A DNA stretch of 47,021 bases from an uncultured Collinsella sp. (lineage in GTDB: Bacteria > Actinomycetota > Coriobacteriia > Coriobacteriales > Coriobacteriaceae): contig CAUADW010000005.1 in NCBI GenBank assembly GCA_958427895.1, forward strand, positions 1-47,021, given 5' to 3'. The notes below the pieces were generated by a model. It was not told the origin of the DNA. It ran no database searches and was given only the letters and a program-made list of their open reading frames with translations. Both the position numbers and the translations under genes were made by a program. Positions 1 through 9,021 of this stretch are shown piece after piece; the stretch's first letter is position 1, and each line of letters begins with the position of its first letter.

Positions 1-2086
1 TTTCCACGCGAACGGCGTTTTCCTGGGTGAGCGCGGCGCCCGTCAACGGGTCCCAACGCAAAGGTGTATGGTCGAGCGGGCCCACGCCCAAGGCTTGAGC
101 GCCACCGGCATCGGCGCCAAACGAACGCCCGCCGGGGGCGGCCGAGGTGAAGATGCACGCCGGATGCAGATAGGGCGTCGTCTCCACGCGCACGCGGTCG
201 CGGCCCATGTCGCTCACAAGCTCGACGACCTCGCCATCGGCAATGCCCATGCGCGCAGCGGCATCGGCATTCATCTGCACGGCATCCAGATCCGATCCAG
301 CCTCGGCGGCACCGGCCGCCGCGAGTCTACGCGAGGTATGCGACTCAAAGGGACGGTTGCCGCTAATGAGGCGAAACATCCCCAGGCTAGGCTCCACCAT
401 GGGAGCGATCCAGTTGGGTACACGACCCAGGCCGGCTCGTTCCCATACGTCGCTTGCCAGCGCAATTTTGCCGCCATCCAAGGGAATCGCCGGATCGCCC
501 GTACGCGACGGCAACGCAACGCCCGTGTCGGCCCAGCCGCGCTCCTTGAGCTCGTCCAGATTGATCCCAAAAGGCGCCACCTGGGCAGCCGCCAGATCGT
601 CAGACGTAAACTGGAAGTACTCGCCCACGCCACACGCCTGCGCCAGACCGGCAAAAATCTCCCGGCCGGGACGCGTGTCGTCATGCTGCACGGGCAGCAC
701 GGCATTGCGGTAGAACACGCGCGCATCGTTGGCGCCCACGACCGTGCCCACACCGCGGTCGGCCTCCAGATACGTCACGTCGGGCAGCACGAAGTCCGAA
801 GCACGCGCCGTCTCGGACCAGCGAATATCAATCGTCACGAGCAAGTCGAGCTGCTGCAAAATACCCAACCAAGCCTGCGCATTGCCATAGCCCGCACCGG
901 GGTTACTGGCATAGACGATGAGCCCACGCAAATCGCCGGCAAGAATCGACTGACCGATGGTCGTGCACAGGCCGCGCACCGGATCGACCAGTGGATAGCG
1001 CTCGGACCCCAGCTTGGGCCCGCATGGCACCGGCGGCGTCGCAAAGCGTGCGGGATCGAGGTCGCCCAACACAAGCGGCGTGGGCGGGTTGAGCGCGCCG
1101 CCCGCGTGTCCGATGCAGCCCAGCAGCACATCGACCAAGCAAATAGCGCGCGCGGTCTGGGTGCTATTGGCATACGCGATACCGATGCCGCCATGAAAGC
1201 CCGCGTCCACCACAGCGGCGGGCGCGGCGGCAGCTAGCTCGCGCGCCGTAGCGACAATCTCTGCGGCCGGCACGTCGCACATCGACTCGGCCCACCCGGG
1301 CGTCCAAGCATGGGCCGCCTGCGCAAGCTCGTCAAAGCCCGTGGTATAGCGGGTCACGAACTCGTGGTCATACAGATCCTCGGCAATCAAGACATGGGCA
1401 ATACCCAACAGAAGCGCCAAGTCGCAGCCCGGGCGCACGCGCAGCCAGCGGTCGGCAAGCGCGGCCGAACCGCTGCGCCGGGGGTCAACCACGATGATTT
1501 TCGCCCCGCGCCGGCGCGCATCGTTGAGTGCATCGACGGCCCCCATCGTCGACGAATCGACAATGGAACGCCCCAGGTACATGATGCAGTCGGTATGCGC
1601 CAGGTCGGAGGCGGGACTATAGCCCAGGCTGTGCTCCCAACCGGTAAGTCGGCTTACCTCGCAGGCGCCATCGGCACCGTACACGTTGGACGAACCCAGC
1701 GCATGCATAAAGCGAAAGGCCCAGTAGCGGTCGAACGAGGGCACGCCGAGCGTCATGCCCAGCGCCCGAGGCCCGCACTCGTCAACAATCCCCAAAAGAC
1801 GCTCGGCAATCTGAGCAAACGCCTCGTCCCAGGTAATCGCATCAAACCCCGAGCCATCCCGGCGGCGTCGCATGGGGTGCACGATGCGGTCGTGCTCGTC
1901 AAACGGCATTGCCAGGCGATGCCGCCCGCGGGCACACAGGGCACGCGCCGCGCACGGATGCCCCGGCACCGGCAGCTCGGCCACCACGCGACCGCCCTCA
2001 ACGCGTGCCGCAAAGGCGCAATCGGCATAGCATCCCCCGCATGTGGTCACCACGGCGCGACCGTCACGCTTCACAGCAGATGCCAT
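1..2086 (-). CDS. Molybdopterin-dependent oxidoreductase (DMSO reductase family), 3' end outside window
   Basis: The frame is open from an ATG at 2086, behind an AAAGGGG ribosome site, to the window edge, giving about 695 residues without the stop. The N-terminus carries C-x2-C-x3-C (Cys16, 19, 23) with a fourth Cys in the following stretch, the 4Fe-4S motif of this family. A GADGACEVSR segment lies where the metal-ligand Cys of thiosulfate/polysulfide reductase-like enzymes is expected. VVDPRRSGSA and VYASNPGAGYGNAQ look like bis-MGD-binding segments. The protein should be a bis-MGD oxidoreductase; the substrate cannot be told from sequence. No twin-arginine signal is visible at the chosen start, suggesting a cytoplasmic enzyme. 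It lies after the FHL operon terminator, so it may have its own promoter or depend on read-through. The family is certain, the reaction is not. Confidence 0.85.
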   Translation of the reverse strand, partial: MASAVKRDGRAVVTTCGGCYADCAFAARVEGGRVVAELPVPGHPCAARALCARGRHRLAMPFDEHDRIVHPMRRRRDGSGFDAITWDEAFAQIAERLLGIVDECGPRALGMTLGVPSFDRYWAFRFMHALGSSNVYGADGACEVSRLTGWEHSLGYSPASDLAHTDCIMYLGRSIVDSSTMGAVDALNDARRRGAKIIVVDPRRSGSAALADRWLRVRPGCDLALLLGIAHVLIAEDLYDHEFVTRYTTGFDELAQAAHAWTPGWAESMCDVPAAEIVATARELAAAAPAAVVDAGFHGGIGIAYANSTQTARAICLVDVLLGCIGHAGGALNPPTPLVLGDLDPARFATPPVPCGPKLGSERYPLVDPVRGLCTTIGQSILAGDLRGLIVYASNPGAGYGNAQAWLGILQQLDLLVTIDIRWSETARASDFVLPDVTYLEADRGVGTVVGANDARVFYRNAVLPVQHDDTRPGREIFAGLAQACGVGEYFQFTSDDLAAAQVAPFGINLDELKERGWADTGVALPSRTGDPAIPLDGGKIALASDVWERAGLGRVPNWIAPMVEPSLGMFRLISGNRPFESHTSRRLAAAGAAEAGSDLDAVQMNADAAARMGIADGEVVELVSDMGRDRVRVETTPYLHPACIFTSAAPGGRSFGADAGGAQALGVGPLDHTPLRWDPLTGAALTQENAVRVE

Positions 2087-2150
2087 CTCGATTACCCCTT
2101 TCATCAGCCAAACACAACAGGCCAAAAGCCCGGCAACGAGCCCCAGACCC

Positions 2151-2186
2151 AAAAAGCCTCCCGCACGGCAACGCCCCGCGGGAGGC
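2151..2186 (-). terminator. Rho-independent terminator of the FHL operon
   Basis: A perfect 9-bp stem (GCCTCCCGC at 2156-2164 with GCGGGAGGC at 2178-2186) is followed on the minus strand by TTTTT (2155-2151). It sits 22 bases after the focA-like stop and before the molybdopterin oxidoreductase. Confidence 0.85.
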
Positions 2187-2208
2187 CCAACGTCAAACAG
2201 ACGGCACC

Positions 2209-3048
2209 TTACGCCTCGGACTTCTTGGCGTAGATAAACCAGTAGCCGAGCGCGATCAGAACCGCGCCGCCCACGATGTTGCCCAGCGTGGCGGCGGACA
2301 GGTTAAACGCAATGCCCGCGGCGTTGAGCGCATCGGCGCCGGCGACCTTGGCACCATAGCCGCATGCATGCATCACGGCGCCCATGGGCAAAAAGTACAT
2401 GTTGGCGACGCAGTGCTCAAAACCGCAGGCCACAAAGGCGGCGATGGGCAGCAGAATGCCCACAACCTTATCGACCACGGTCTTGCCGGCGGTACCGATC
2501 CACACGGCAAGGCACACAAAGATGTTGCACAGGATGCCGCGGAAGAAGATCGTCACCCAGTCGATCGTCACCTTGCCGGCGGCGACGCTCACCATGGAAT
2601 TGGCGACCGCCTCGCCGTTGAGCTTGTAAATGCCGGCCATGTACACCAAAAAGACGATGAACAGGGCACCGACAAAGTTACCGACCCATACGACGACCCA
2701 GGCCTTGAGCATCTGGACCAGGGTGATCTTTTTGCTCTTGAGCGCGCAGACCATAAGTGAATTACCGGTAAACAGCTCGGCGCCGCACACCAGCACGAGC
2801 ACCAGGCCCAGGCAAAAGCACAGGCCGCCCACGACGCGCTGGGCGCCCCAGCCCAGCGTGCTATCGCTCAAGAACACGGTAAAGAACAGGCCGCCGAAGG
2901 CAATGAACGCACCAGCGAACATCGCCAAAACAAAGGCCTTTGCGACCGGCAGGTTGGCCTTGGTCACGCCGGCGGCCTCGGTCTTGGCCTCGATCGCGGC
3001 GGGCGCAAGGCAATCGGGAGCGGGATATTCTGCCTTGGAATCTGCCAT
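2209..3048 (-). CDS. Formate/nitrite transporter family channel (FocA/FdhC-like)
   Basis: 279 residues with about six hydrophobic segments and the conserved FNT stretch containing GAELFTGNSL. The family forms pentameric inner-membrane channels for formate and related anions. Directly downstream of formate hydrogenlyase genes it most likely moves formate in or out. The ATG at 3048 is preferred over an upstream in-frame codon because AGGAAAG lies about 12 bases before it and the preceding residues (SLLIRKEVID) look like leader. It is the last gene of the FHL operon, 39 bases after hycI, and is followed by a strong terminator. Formate as substrate is inferred from context. Confidence 0.9.
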   Translation of the reverse strand: MADSKAEYPAPDCLAPAAIEAKTEAAGVTKANLPVAKAFVLAMFAGAFIAFGGLFFTVFLSDSTLGWGAQRVVGGLCFCLGLVLVLVCGAELFTGNSLMVCALKSKKITLVQMLKAWVVVWVGNFVGALFIVFLVYMAGIYKLNGEAVANSMVSVAAGKVTIDWVTIFFRGILCNIFVCLAVWIGTAGKTVVDKVVGILLPIAAFVACGFEHCVANMYFLPMGAVMHACGYGAKVAGADALNAAGIAFNLSAATLGNIVGGAVLIALGYWFIYAKKSEA

Positions 3049-3087
3049 GTCAATCACTTCTTTCCTAATCAGCAGGGACAAGCGCTC

Positions 3088-3591
3088 CTATTGCTCTTGC
3101 CCCAAGCGGACAAAGTGGGAAAAGTCGTTGGCGGCCACGGCGTCGTACACGGCGTCGACGGCGTCAAAGACCTCCGGGGACATAGGGTTGTAAAACTCCG
3201 TATCGCCCGGTTGAATCCCTATGAAGACGATATCTTCGCACGATTGCTCGATTTCCTCGATCAGAATCGACAAAGGGAGCGAATGCGTGGTGAACATCGA
3301 CTTGCGGGCCACATCACGTTTGTCGAGCAAGCGGATGGCGCCGACGGGCAGCGCCATGTCGGCGGCATCGACCAAGACCAGACGCGGCGGACGCTCGCGC
3401 TTGACCTCGATGATGTCATCCTCGGGCGTTTGGCCGCCGTCGATGGTGTACCAACCGGCGATGGGTGCGTCCTCCATCTTTTTGGAGAGCACGGGGCCGG
3501 CGGCATCGTCGGCACGCAGCACGCTTCCCGCCGTAAGCACGATACCCGCAAACGGGGCGCCGTTCACACGTCCATCCACAACGCGACCCAT
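3088..3591 (-). CDS. hycI: Hydrogenase maturation protease HycI
   Basis: 167 residues matching the HycI family of nickel-dependent endopeptidases that trim the C-terminus of the large hydrogenase subunit after nickel insertion. Visible landmarks are LRADDAAGP near residue 26, WYTIDGGQTPEDDI, LVDAADMALPVGAIRLLD and TTHSLPLS. These carry the Asp and His residues expected to bind nickel, and their order matches E. coli HycI. The start codon overlaps the hycH stop as TAATG, so translation is probably coupled. Its substrate is present in the operon: HycE at 5676-7448 keeps a 44-residue extension after its final metal-binding motif. The N-terminus is a little longer than in E. coli. Confidence 0.92.
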   Translation of the reverse strand: MGRVVDGRVNGAPFAGIVLTAGSVLRADDAAGPVLSKKMEDAPIAGWYTIDGGQTPEDDIIEVKRERPPRLVLVDAADMALPVGAIRLLDKRDVARKSMFTTHSLPLSILIEEIEQSCEDIVFIGIQPGDTEFYNPMSPEVFDAVDAVYDAVAANDFSHFVRLGQEQ

Positions 3592-4172
3592 TACTGCAAC
3601 CTTCCCGTCAGGTACACGCCCGACACATCGCGCACGCGCTCAACCAGATCGCGGAACTTCATCAGAAACGCGACCTGCTGGGCATGCAAGCCAAAGTCGT
3701 CGTCGAACACCGAGATGCCGGCCTTGGCCGAGCCGCGAAAACCGCGCTCATCGAGCAGCGCATCGCAGGCCTCGAGCAGCGACGGCACCGCCGCCTTGTC
3801 GAGCTGGCACTCGCCAAAGGAGCGGATGGCCTCGAACTTGGTCTTGGCCTCCCCCTCCGGCAGCGCGTCGACGAGCGAATAGAACACGTTCACCGGCACC
3901 GACAGGCGCGGTTCAAAGCAGTCGAGCACGCCGGTGTGGTGGCCCACGGCGAGCGTGTAGTACAGCACGTCGCAGGCCTCCTGGGGAACGTCTTCCTCGG
4001 TCTCCACAAACTTACGCGTGAGCTCATAGAAGACCACCTGGTCGGGCGTATGGCCCAGGCAGGGGTCGGCGACGCCCTCGGCGGCCTCGTCGCTTGCGCG
4101 CGAGGCATCGCCAAAAGAGCCGCCGAGCATACCGGGGCCCGCAAAGTAACCAGAGCGGTCCGTGAGCTCCAT
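3591..4172 (-). CDS. hycH: Formate hydrogenlyase maturation protein HycH
   Basis: 193 residues related to HycH/HyfJ, a cytosolic protein needed for assembly of the hydrogenase-3 type large subunit and not part of the final complex. Recognisable segments are VFYELTRKFVE, EACDVLYYTLAVGHHTGVLD and the C-terminal AQQVAFLMKF. The family has no known catalytic motif. It starts immediately after hycG stops and its own stop shares a base with the hycI start, so the three maturation and small-subunit genes appear translationally coupled. N-terminal residues 1-40 are less conserved in type. Confidence 0.88.
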   Translation of the reverse strand: MELTDRSGYFAGPGMLGGSFGDASRASDEAAEGVADPCLGHTPDQVVFYELTRKFVETEEDVPQEACDVLYYTLAVGHHTGVLDCFEPRLSVPVNVFYSLVDALPEGEAKTKFEAIRSFGECQLDKAAVPSLLEACDALLDERGFRGSAKAGISVFDDDFGLHAQQVAFLMKFRDLVERVRDVSGVYLTGRLQ

Positions 4173-4955
4173 CTAGCGACCTCCGGCCAGCACCAGATCC
4201 TGCAGCGCCGAGTACACCTCAACACGGCGAGGATCGTCCTGCTTGTCGATGAGCAGCGCCATGGCACCGCGGATATCGCCCTTGGGCGCGCCCTCGAGCG
4301 TGTCCATAAACTCGTTGGCCAGGTCGCGGCCGTAACGGTAGCCGCTCATGGCGCGAGCCTCGCGCTCGATGGCAACGCGCAGCTTGTACGGCACGCCGGG
4401 GTGCAGGATATCGGCCTGCTCGCCGGCGGCCTCCACCGTGGTCTCGGCATGGAGCTTTTGGTCCAACAGACCGAGCGCCATGGCAAAGCCGTAGACGGTC
4501 TGCGCGGGGCTGGGCGGGCAGCCGGGGATGTAGACGTCGACCGGCAGAATCTTATCCGTGCCACCCCAGACGCAGTAGTTGTCGTAGAAAATGCCGCCGG
4601 TGCAGCCGCATGCGCCATAGGACACCACGATCTTGGGATCGGGTGCGGCCTCAAAGGCGCGCAGGGCCGGCATGCGCATGGCACGCGTCACGGCGCCGGT
4701 GTACAGCAGCACATCGGCGTGACGGGGCGAAGGCACGACCTTGATGCCAAAGCGCTCGACGTCAAAGACGGGCGTGATGGAACCGAAGATCTCGATCTCG
4801 CAGCCGTTGCAGCCGCCGCAGTCGACGCGGTAGACGTACACCGAGCGCTTGATCTTCTTAAGAAGGGTCGCCTTGGCCTTCTCGATGCTCTCGTCGAGCT
4901 CGATCTTGGTCGGGCGGTACTGAAGCCGCTCGGGCAAAAGCGTGGGTTCGGCCAT
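4173..4955 (-). CDS. hycG: Formate hydrogenlyase small subunit HycG (NuoB-like)
   Basis: 260 residues of the NuoB/PSSD family: the [NiFe]-hydrogenase small subunit that passes electrons from the ferredoxin subunits to the Ni-Fe site of HycE. Fe-S ligands are visible in CGGCNGCEIEIFG (Cys46, 49, 52), in VSYGACGCTGGIF and in VYIPGCPPSP, as in complex I subunit B. There is no Tat signal, as expected for a cytoplasm-facing hydrogenase. The charged C-terminal 60 residues extend beyond the NuoB core. An AAGGAGGAG ribosome site precedes the ATG. It lies between hycF and hycH with a gap of 2 bases to hycF. Confidence 0.93.
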   Translation of the reverse strand: MAEPTLLPERLQYRPTKIELDESIEKAKATLLKKIKRSVYVYRVDCGGCNGCEIEIFGSITPVFDVERFGIKVVPSPRHADVLLYTGAVTRAMRMPALRAFEAAPDPKIVVSYGACGCTGGIFYDNYCVWGGTDKILPVDVYIPGCPPSPAQTVYGFAMALGLLDQKLHAETTVEAAGEQADILHPGVPYKLRVAIEREARAMSGYRYGRDLANEFMDTLEGAPKGDIRGAMALLIDKQDDPRRVEVYSALQDLVLAGGR

Positions 4956-4957
4956 GG

Positions 4958-5674
4958 TTACTCCTCCTTCGTTTCAAAATCCATGATGATGCCCTCGACC
5001 GGCGCCGGACCGGCGGGAATCTCGGGCGCATCGGGGTTGAGCTCGCGGTCGATATACTCCGGGTTCACGCCGTGGCCGCCCAGATACTCCATGCCGGGGC
5101 CCTGGGGCTCGCCGGACGCAAGCGTCTCGTTGGCAGCCATGCCATGAGCGTTGCCGGTCTTTACGGCCGAGGCGGCGCGCAGGGCGTCGAGCTCGCGCTT
5201 GCACTCCTGGCACATACCGACGGTACGGGCAGCCTGCTCGGCCTCCATGCCGCCGGCCTTTTGCAGCAGACGCTTGGCGTAGTCGATCTCCTTGTGCGGG
5301 GCAAACGGCTTGCCGCAACGCGAGCAGTGCTCGAGCGTGTAGACGCTCTTGCTGGTGAGGTCGTCCTTGCTCATGACGGCCAGCTCAAACTCCTCGGTGA
5401 GCTTGATGGCCTCCATGGGGCAAGCTTCCTCACAGCGGCCGCAAAAGATGCAGCGGCCGTAGTCGATCGACCAGGTAATGGTATCGGCCGCAAGGTCGGT
5501 GTCCATGCGAATGGCATCGGCCGGGCACGCCACGCCACAGGCACCGCAGGCGATGCAGAGCTCGGCATTGTGCTCGGGCTTGCCGCGCATGTCCTTGTTG
5601 GTGGGGAACGGCGCAAACGGGTACTTGACCGTCGCGTCGCCGGCCTTGGCGTTAACCTTCCAAAGCTTCAGCAT
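4958..5674 (-). CDS. hycF: Formate hydrogenlyase ferredoxin-like subunit HycF (NuoI-like)
   Basis: 238 residues. Two 4Fe-4S motifs follow in order, CIACGACGVACP (Cys40, 43, 46, 50) and CIFCGRCEEACP (Cys75, 78, 81, 85), the NuoI/HycF pattern of electron relay between the formate dehydrogenase side and HycG. After them come two more pairs, CSRCGKPF and CQECKREL, which could hold a zinc or further metal, and then an acidic tail of about 60 residues. The ATG at 5674 is chosen because it follows the hycE stop as TAATATG and starts at the conserved MLKLWK; a longer frame upstream would overlap hycE. Confidence 0.92.
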   Translation of the reverse strand: MLKLWKVNAKAGDATVKYPFAPFPTNKDMRGKPEHNAELCIACGACGVACPADAIRMDTDLAADTITWSIDYGRCIFCGRCEEACPMEAIKLTEEFELAVMSKDDLTSKSVYTLEHCSRCGKPFAPHKEIDYAKRLLQKAGGMEAEQAARTVGMCQECKRELDALRAASAVKTGNAHGMAANETLASGEPQGPGMEYLGGHGVNPEYIDRELNPDAPEIPAGPAPVEGIIMDFETKEE

Positions 5675-5675
5675 A

Positions 5676-7448
5676 TTAGAGCGCCTCCTCATCGAGCGGA
5701 GCGGCCATGGTGCCCTCGCCCGCAAGCGGCGACTTGTCGCGCCAGACGTTCTCGAACTGCTCCTTGTCGAGCACGTGGTCGCGCTTGGCGGCGACATCGG
5801 TCACCGTCACGCGGTCGGTGCAGGAGTAGCACGGGTCGAGCGAGCCGACGATTAGCGCCGCGTCGCCCACGGTGTTGCCGCGGAACATGTAGCGCAGGAC
5901 CGGCCAGTTGCTGTACGTGGCGGCCTTGGCGCGCCAGCGGTAGCACTTCTGGTTATTGCCGAGCATGGCCCAGTGCACGTCCTCGCCGCGCGGCGCCTCG
6001 GTGGCGCCAATAGCGTACTTGTGCGGGGTGTATTCCCAATCCGTGGTGAGGATGGGGCCCGACGGGCAGTTTTCGAGCATGGTCTCGATCATGTCGATCG
6101 AATCGTAGACCTCCTGGATGCGAACGGCGGTACGGCCGAAGGCATCGCAGGTGTCGGCCGTAGCGGCGTGCATCTTCTGGACATCCGGATCGGCGTAGCC
6201 GTCGAAGGGATGGTCAAAGCGCACGTCGCGGGCATAGCCAGAGCCACGCATGAGCGGGCCGACCGGCGAGAAGTCGCGAGCGATCTTGCGGTCCAGAATG
6301 CCGATACCGCTCGTACGCTCAATAAAGTTGGGCGTGGAGAGCAGCATATCGACGAGTTCCTGAACCTCGGAGCGCAGCTGGTGGATGGTCGTGAGCGTGG
6401 AGAGCTTCTGCTCGGCCAAAATGTCGCGACGCACGCCGCCAATCACGTTGAGGCCGTAGGTCTTGCGGTGACCGGAAAGCTTCTCGGCCAGGTCCATGGA
6501 CTTCTCGCGGACGCGGAAGAACTGCTGGAAGCCGGAGTCGAAGCCCGTGTAGTGCGATGCCAGGCCAATGTTGAGCAGATGCGAGTGCAGGCGCTCGACC
6601 TCGAGCATGATGGCGCGGATGTACTGGGCGCGCGGCGGGACATGAATGCCCTGGGCGCGCTCGACGGCCTCGGCATAGGCCACCGAGTGGGCGCAGCCGC
6701 AGATGCCGCAGATGCGGTCGGCGAGGAACGTCACGGCGTCATAGTTCAGGCGCGTCTCGGCGACTTTCTCCATGCCGCGGTGCACGTAGAACAGACGGTA
6801 GTCGGCGTCGACGATCGTCTCGCCCTCGACGAACAGGCGGAAGTGGCCAGGCTCGTCGGAGGTAATGTGCAGCGGGCCCATGGGGACGAGCGTGGTCTCC
6901 TTGCCCTTGGTGTCGGCCAAGAACTCGTAGTTTTCCATGTCGCTCGCGGGAGCGGGACGGAAACGGTAGTCCATGGAGTCCTTGCGCAGCGGGTACAGGC
7001 CGCTGGGCCAGTCATCGGGCAGCACCAGGCGACGACGATCGGGCAGACCCTCGGGGATCAGGCCGAACATATCGCGCAGCTCGCGCTCGCCCCACACGCA
7101 GGCGGGGACGAACGGCGTCACGGACGGGAACGTCATCTTGGCGGGATCAACCTCGGTGCGCACGGTCACCCAGCCGGGATCCTCCCCCTCCATGGAGATG
7201 ACGTAGTACACGGCGTAACGGCCGCACAGGCTGCGCTCATCGTTGCCGATGATCACGGGAATCCAGCCGTAGCGCTCGTAGTACAGGTAGTGGACGGCCT
7301 CGGGCAGCTTGTCCTGCTTGACGGTGATCGTCAGCTGGTCCTCGCACTGCCACTCGACCTTCTCGATAGCGCCCGGCACTGCGGCGCGCAGGGCCTCGAC
7401 GTGGCTTTCGCAACGACGAGCGTAGTCCTTCTTTTCAGGTTCTGCCAT
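5676..7448 (-). CDS. hycE: Formate hydrogenlyase large subunit HycE ([NiFe]-hydrogenase, precursor)
   Basis: 590 residues. Residues 1 to about 150 form the NuoC-like 30-kDa domain and the rest is the NuoD-like hydrogenase catalytic domain. The Ni-Fe ligands are visible as RICGICGCAH (Arg245, Cys247, Cys250, His254) and DPCYSCTDR (Cys540, Cys543). All ligands are Cys, so this hydrogenase is not a selenoprotein. It reduces protons to H2 at the cytoplasmic face. By analogy with E. coli HycE the precursor is cut after Arg546, removing a 44-residue tail; the matching protease hycI lies in the same operon. Nickel insertion genes (hyp) are not in this window. Confidence 0.95.
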   Translation of the reverse strand: MAEPEKKDYARRCESHVEALRAAVPGAIEKVEWQCEDQLTITVKQDKLPEAVHYLYYERYGWIPVIIGNDERSLCGRYAVYYVISMEGEDPGWVTVRTEVDPAKMTFPSVTPFVPACVWGERELRDMFGLIPEGLPDRRRLVLPDDWPSGLYPLRKDSMDYRFRPAPASDMENYEFLADTKGKETTLVPMGPLHITSDEPGHFRLFVEGETIVDADYRLFYVHRGMEKVAETRLNYDAVTFLADRICGICGCAHSVAYAEAVERAQGIHVPPRAQYIRAIMLEVERLHSHLLNIGLASHYTGFDSGFQQFFRVREKSMDLAEKLSGHRKTYGLNVIGGVRRDILAEQKLSTLTTIHQLRSEVQELVDMLLSTPNFIERTSGIGILDRKIARDFSPVGPLMRGSGYARDVRFDHPFDGYADPDVQKMHAATADTCDAFGRTAVRIQEVYDSIDMIETMLENCPSGPILTTDWEYTPHKYAIGATEAPRGEDVHWAMLGNNQKCYRWRAKAATYSNWPVLRYMFRGNTVGDAALIVGSLDPCYSCTDRVTVTDVAAKRDHVLDKEQFENVWRDKSPLAGEGTMAAPLDEEAL

Positions 7449-7452
7449 GGTG

Positions 7453-9018
7453 CTAATTCACCTCGCTTGTCTTGGTCTGGGAACTGAACACCATGCGGTA
7501 GAGAGGAGCCTCGTGGAGCTCTTCGACGCTCTGGTTCAAAACGACGGACGTTGCATCCTCGACGCCGCTCGTGATGGCGACCGGGGTGGCGATACCGAAC
7601 CACATGACCACGATCGCGAGGGCGATCTCGGGGATGATCATGAGGGCGGGCACCTCGTGGCGCTTCATGCCCTCGGGCGCCTTGCCGAAGATGGACTTGA
7701 GCGCGATGCCGGTAAGGGCAAAGTACACGCCGGTGAGGCCAATGGCCACGAGCACGACCACCCAGATGGGACCGGACTGGACGCCGGCCACGAAGGTGAG
7801 GAACTCGGAGATGAACAGGGCGAACGGCGGGAAGGCGGCGAGCGCGAGCAGGGCGATGATGGTGAGCGCTGCCGTGACGGGAGCGATCTCGACGACGCCC
7901 TTGATCTTGTTCAGGTCGCGGGTGTGGTAGATGTGCTGGATGTTACCGGCCATGCAGAAGGCGAGCGCCTTCGTGAAACCGTGGAAGATGCAGTGCAGCA
8001 GGCAGGCGGCGATACCGAGCGGACCACCGATACCCAGGCACAGCGCGACCACGCCGACGTTGTCGACGGAGGAGTACGCGAAGCGGCGCTTGATATCGTC
8101 CTGCTTAAAGATGCACAGGGCGGCCACCAGGATGGACAGCGTGCCCAGGATGAGCAGGAGCGTACGCGGATAGGTGTCGCCCACCGTGATGATGGACAGG
8201 GAGTAGAAGCGGATGATCACCAGCATGGCGCACTTGAGCAGCACGCCCGAGAGCAGCGCGGAGACCGGGCTCGGAGCCTGGGAGTGCGCGTCGGGCAGCC
8301 AAGTGTGCATGGGGAACAGGCCCGCCTTGGTGCCGAAGCCGATGACGATGAACGCGAACGCGAGGCGCACGAGCATCGGGTCGAACTGGTCGGCGTAGGG
8401 CATGATGGAGGTGAGGAAGGCGGCCTCATGCGCGTTGGGCATGATATCGGCGGCGTTCGCGTAGATGAGCAGCGTGCCGAACAGGCCGAAGGCCACACCG
8501 GCGGTGCAGACCATCGCGTACTTCCAAGACGCCTCGAGCGCCTGCTTGTTCTTGTAGATGCCCACGAGGAACACGGTCGACAGCGTAGTGGCCTCGACCG
8601 CCGCCCAGGTGAGGATGATGTTGTTGGACAGGCAGGCGAGCAGCATCGTGAAGACGAACAGGCTGAACAGCGCGTAGTACTGCTTGGTGCGCTCGGCCGG
8701 CATGGTCTTCTCCTCGATATCGATCTTGATATAGGAGATGGAGTACACGCCGGTGATGAACCCGATGATGCCTACCAGAAGGACGAAGATCGACGAGAGC
8801 GAATCGAGATGGAGCCACAGGCCCAAAGCGTCGATATTCTGCCCGCTCGAGAGCATGGTTCCCGCGGTGACGACCGAAAGGACAAGGGTCGCCGCGACGG
8901 AGATGGTGTTGAGCCCCGCGAAGACGTTGTAGGACGTCGTCTTGGGGAGCGCAGCCATAATCAGGGAGAACACGAGAGGACAAGCGAGCAGGGCGACCGT
9001 CAGCATTGAAACATCCAT
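7453..9018 (-). CDS. hyfF: Hydrogenase-4 component F (antiporter-like membrane subunit)
   Basis: 521 residues, very hydrophobic with about 13-14 membrane segments, Mrp/NuoN-like proton-translocating family. Characteristic stretches are LTWAAVEATTLST (Glu in a central helix), GFGTKAGLFPMHTWLPDAH (conserved Lys) and FAYSSVDNVGVVALCLG. HyfF is present in FHL-2/hydrogenase-4 complexes and absent from the simpler E. coli FHL-1, so this operon encodes the larger membrane arm. A GAAGGGG ribosome site precedes the start, and the gene ends 4 bases before hycE. Confidence 0.93.
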   Translation of the reverse strand: MDVSMLTVALLACPLVFSLIMAALPKTTSYNVFAGLNTISVAATLVLSVVTAGTMLSSGQNIDALGLWLHLDSLSSIFVLLVGIIGFITGVYSISYIKIDIEEKTMPAERTKQYYALFSLFVFTMLLACLSNNIILTWAAVEATTLSTVFLVGIYKNKQALEASWKYAMVCTAGVAFGLFGTLLIYANAADIMPNAHEAAFLTSIMPYADQFDPMLVRLAFAFIVIGFGTKAGLFPMHTWLPDAHSQAPSPVSALLSGVLLKCAMLVIIRFYSLSIITVGDTYPRTLLLILGTLSILVAALCIFKQDDIKRRFAYSSVDNVGVVALCLGIGGPLGIAACLLHCIFHGFTKALAFCMAGNIQHIYHTRDLNKIKGVVEIAPVTAALTIIALLALAAFPPFALFISEFLTFVAGVQSGPIWVVVLVAIGLTGVYFALTGIALKSIFGKAPEGMKRHEVPALMIIPEIALAIVVMWFGIATPVAITSGVEDATSVVLNQSVEELHEAPLYRMVFSSQTKTSEVN

Positions 9019-9021
9019 GGC

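Noticed and set aside
68..1237. A 389-codon frame on the plus strand at the window start
   Set aside because: It lies opposite the molybdopterin oxidoreductase, which is open for the whole 2086 bases with family motifs; the plus frame shows none.
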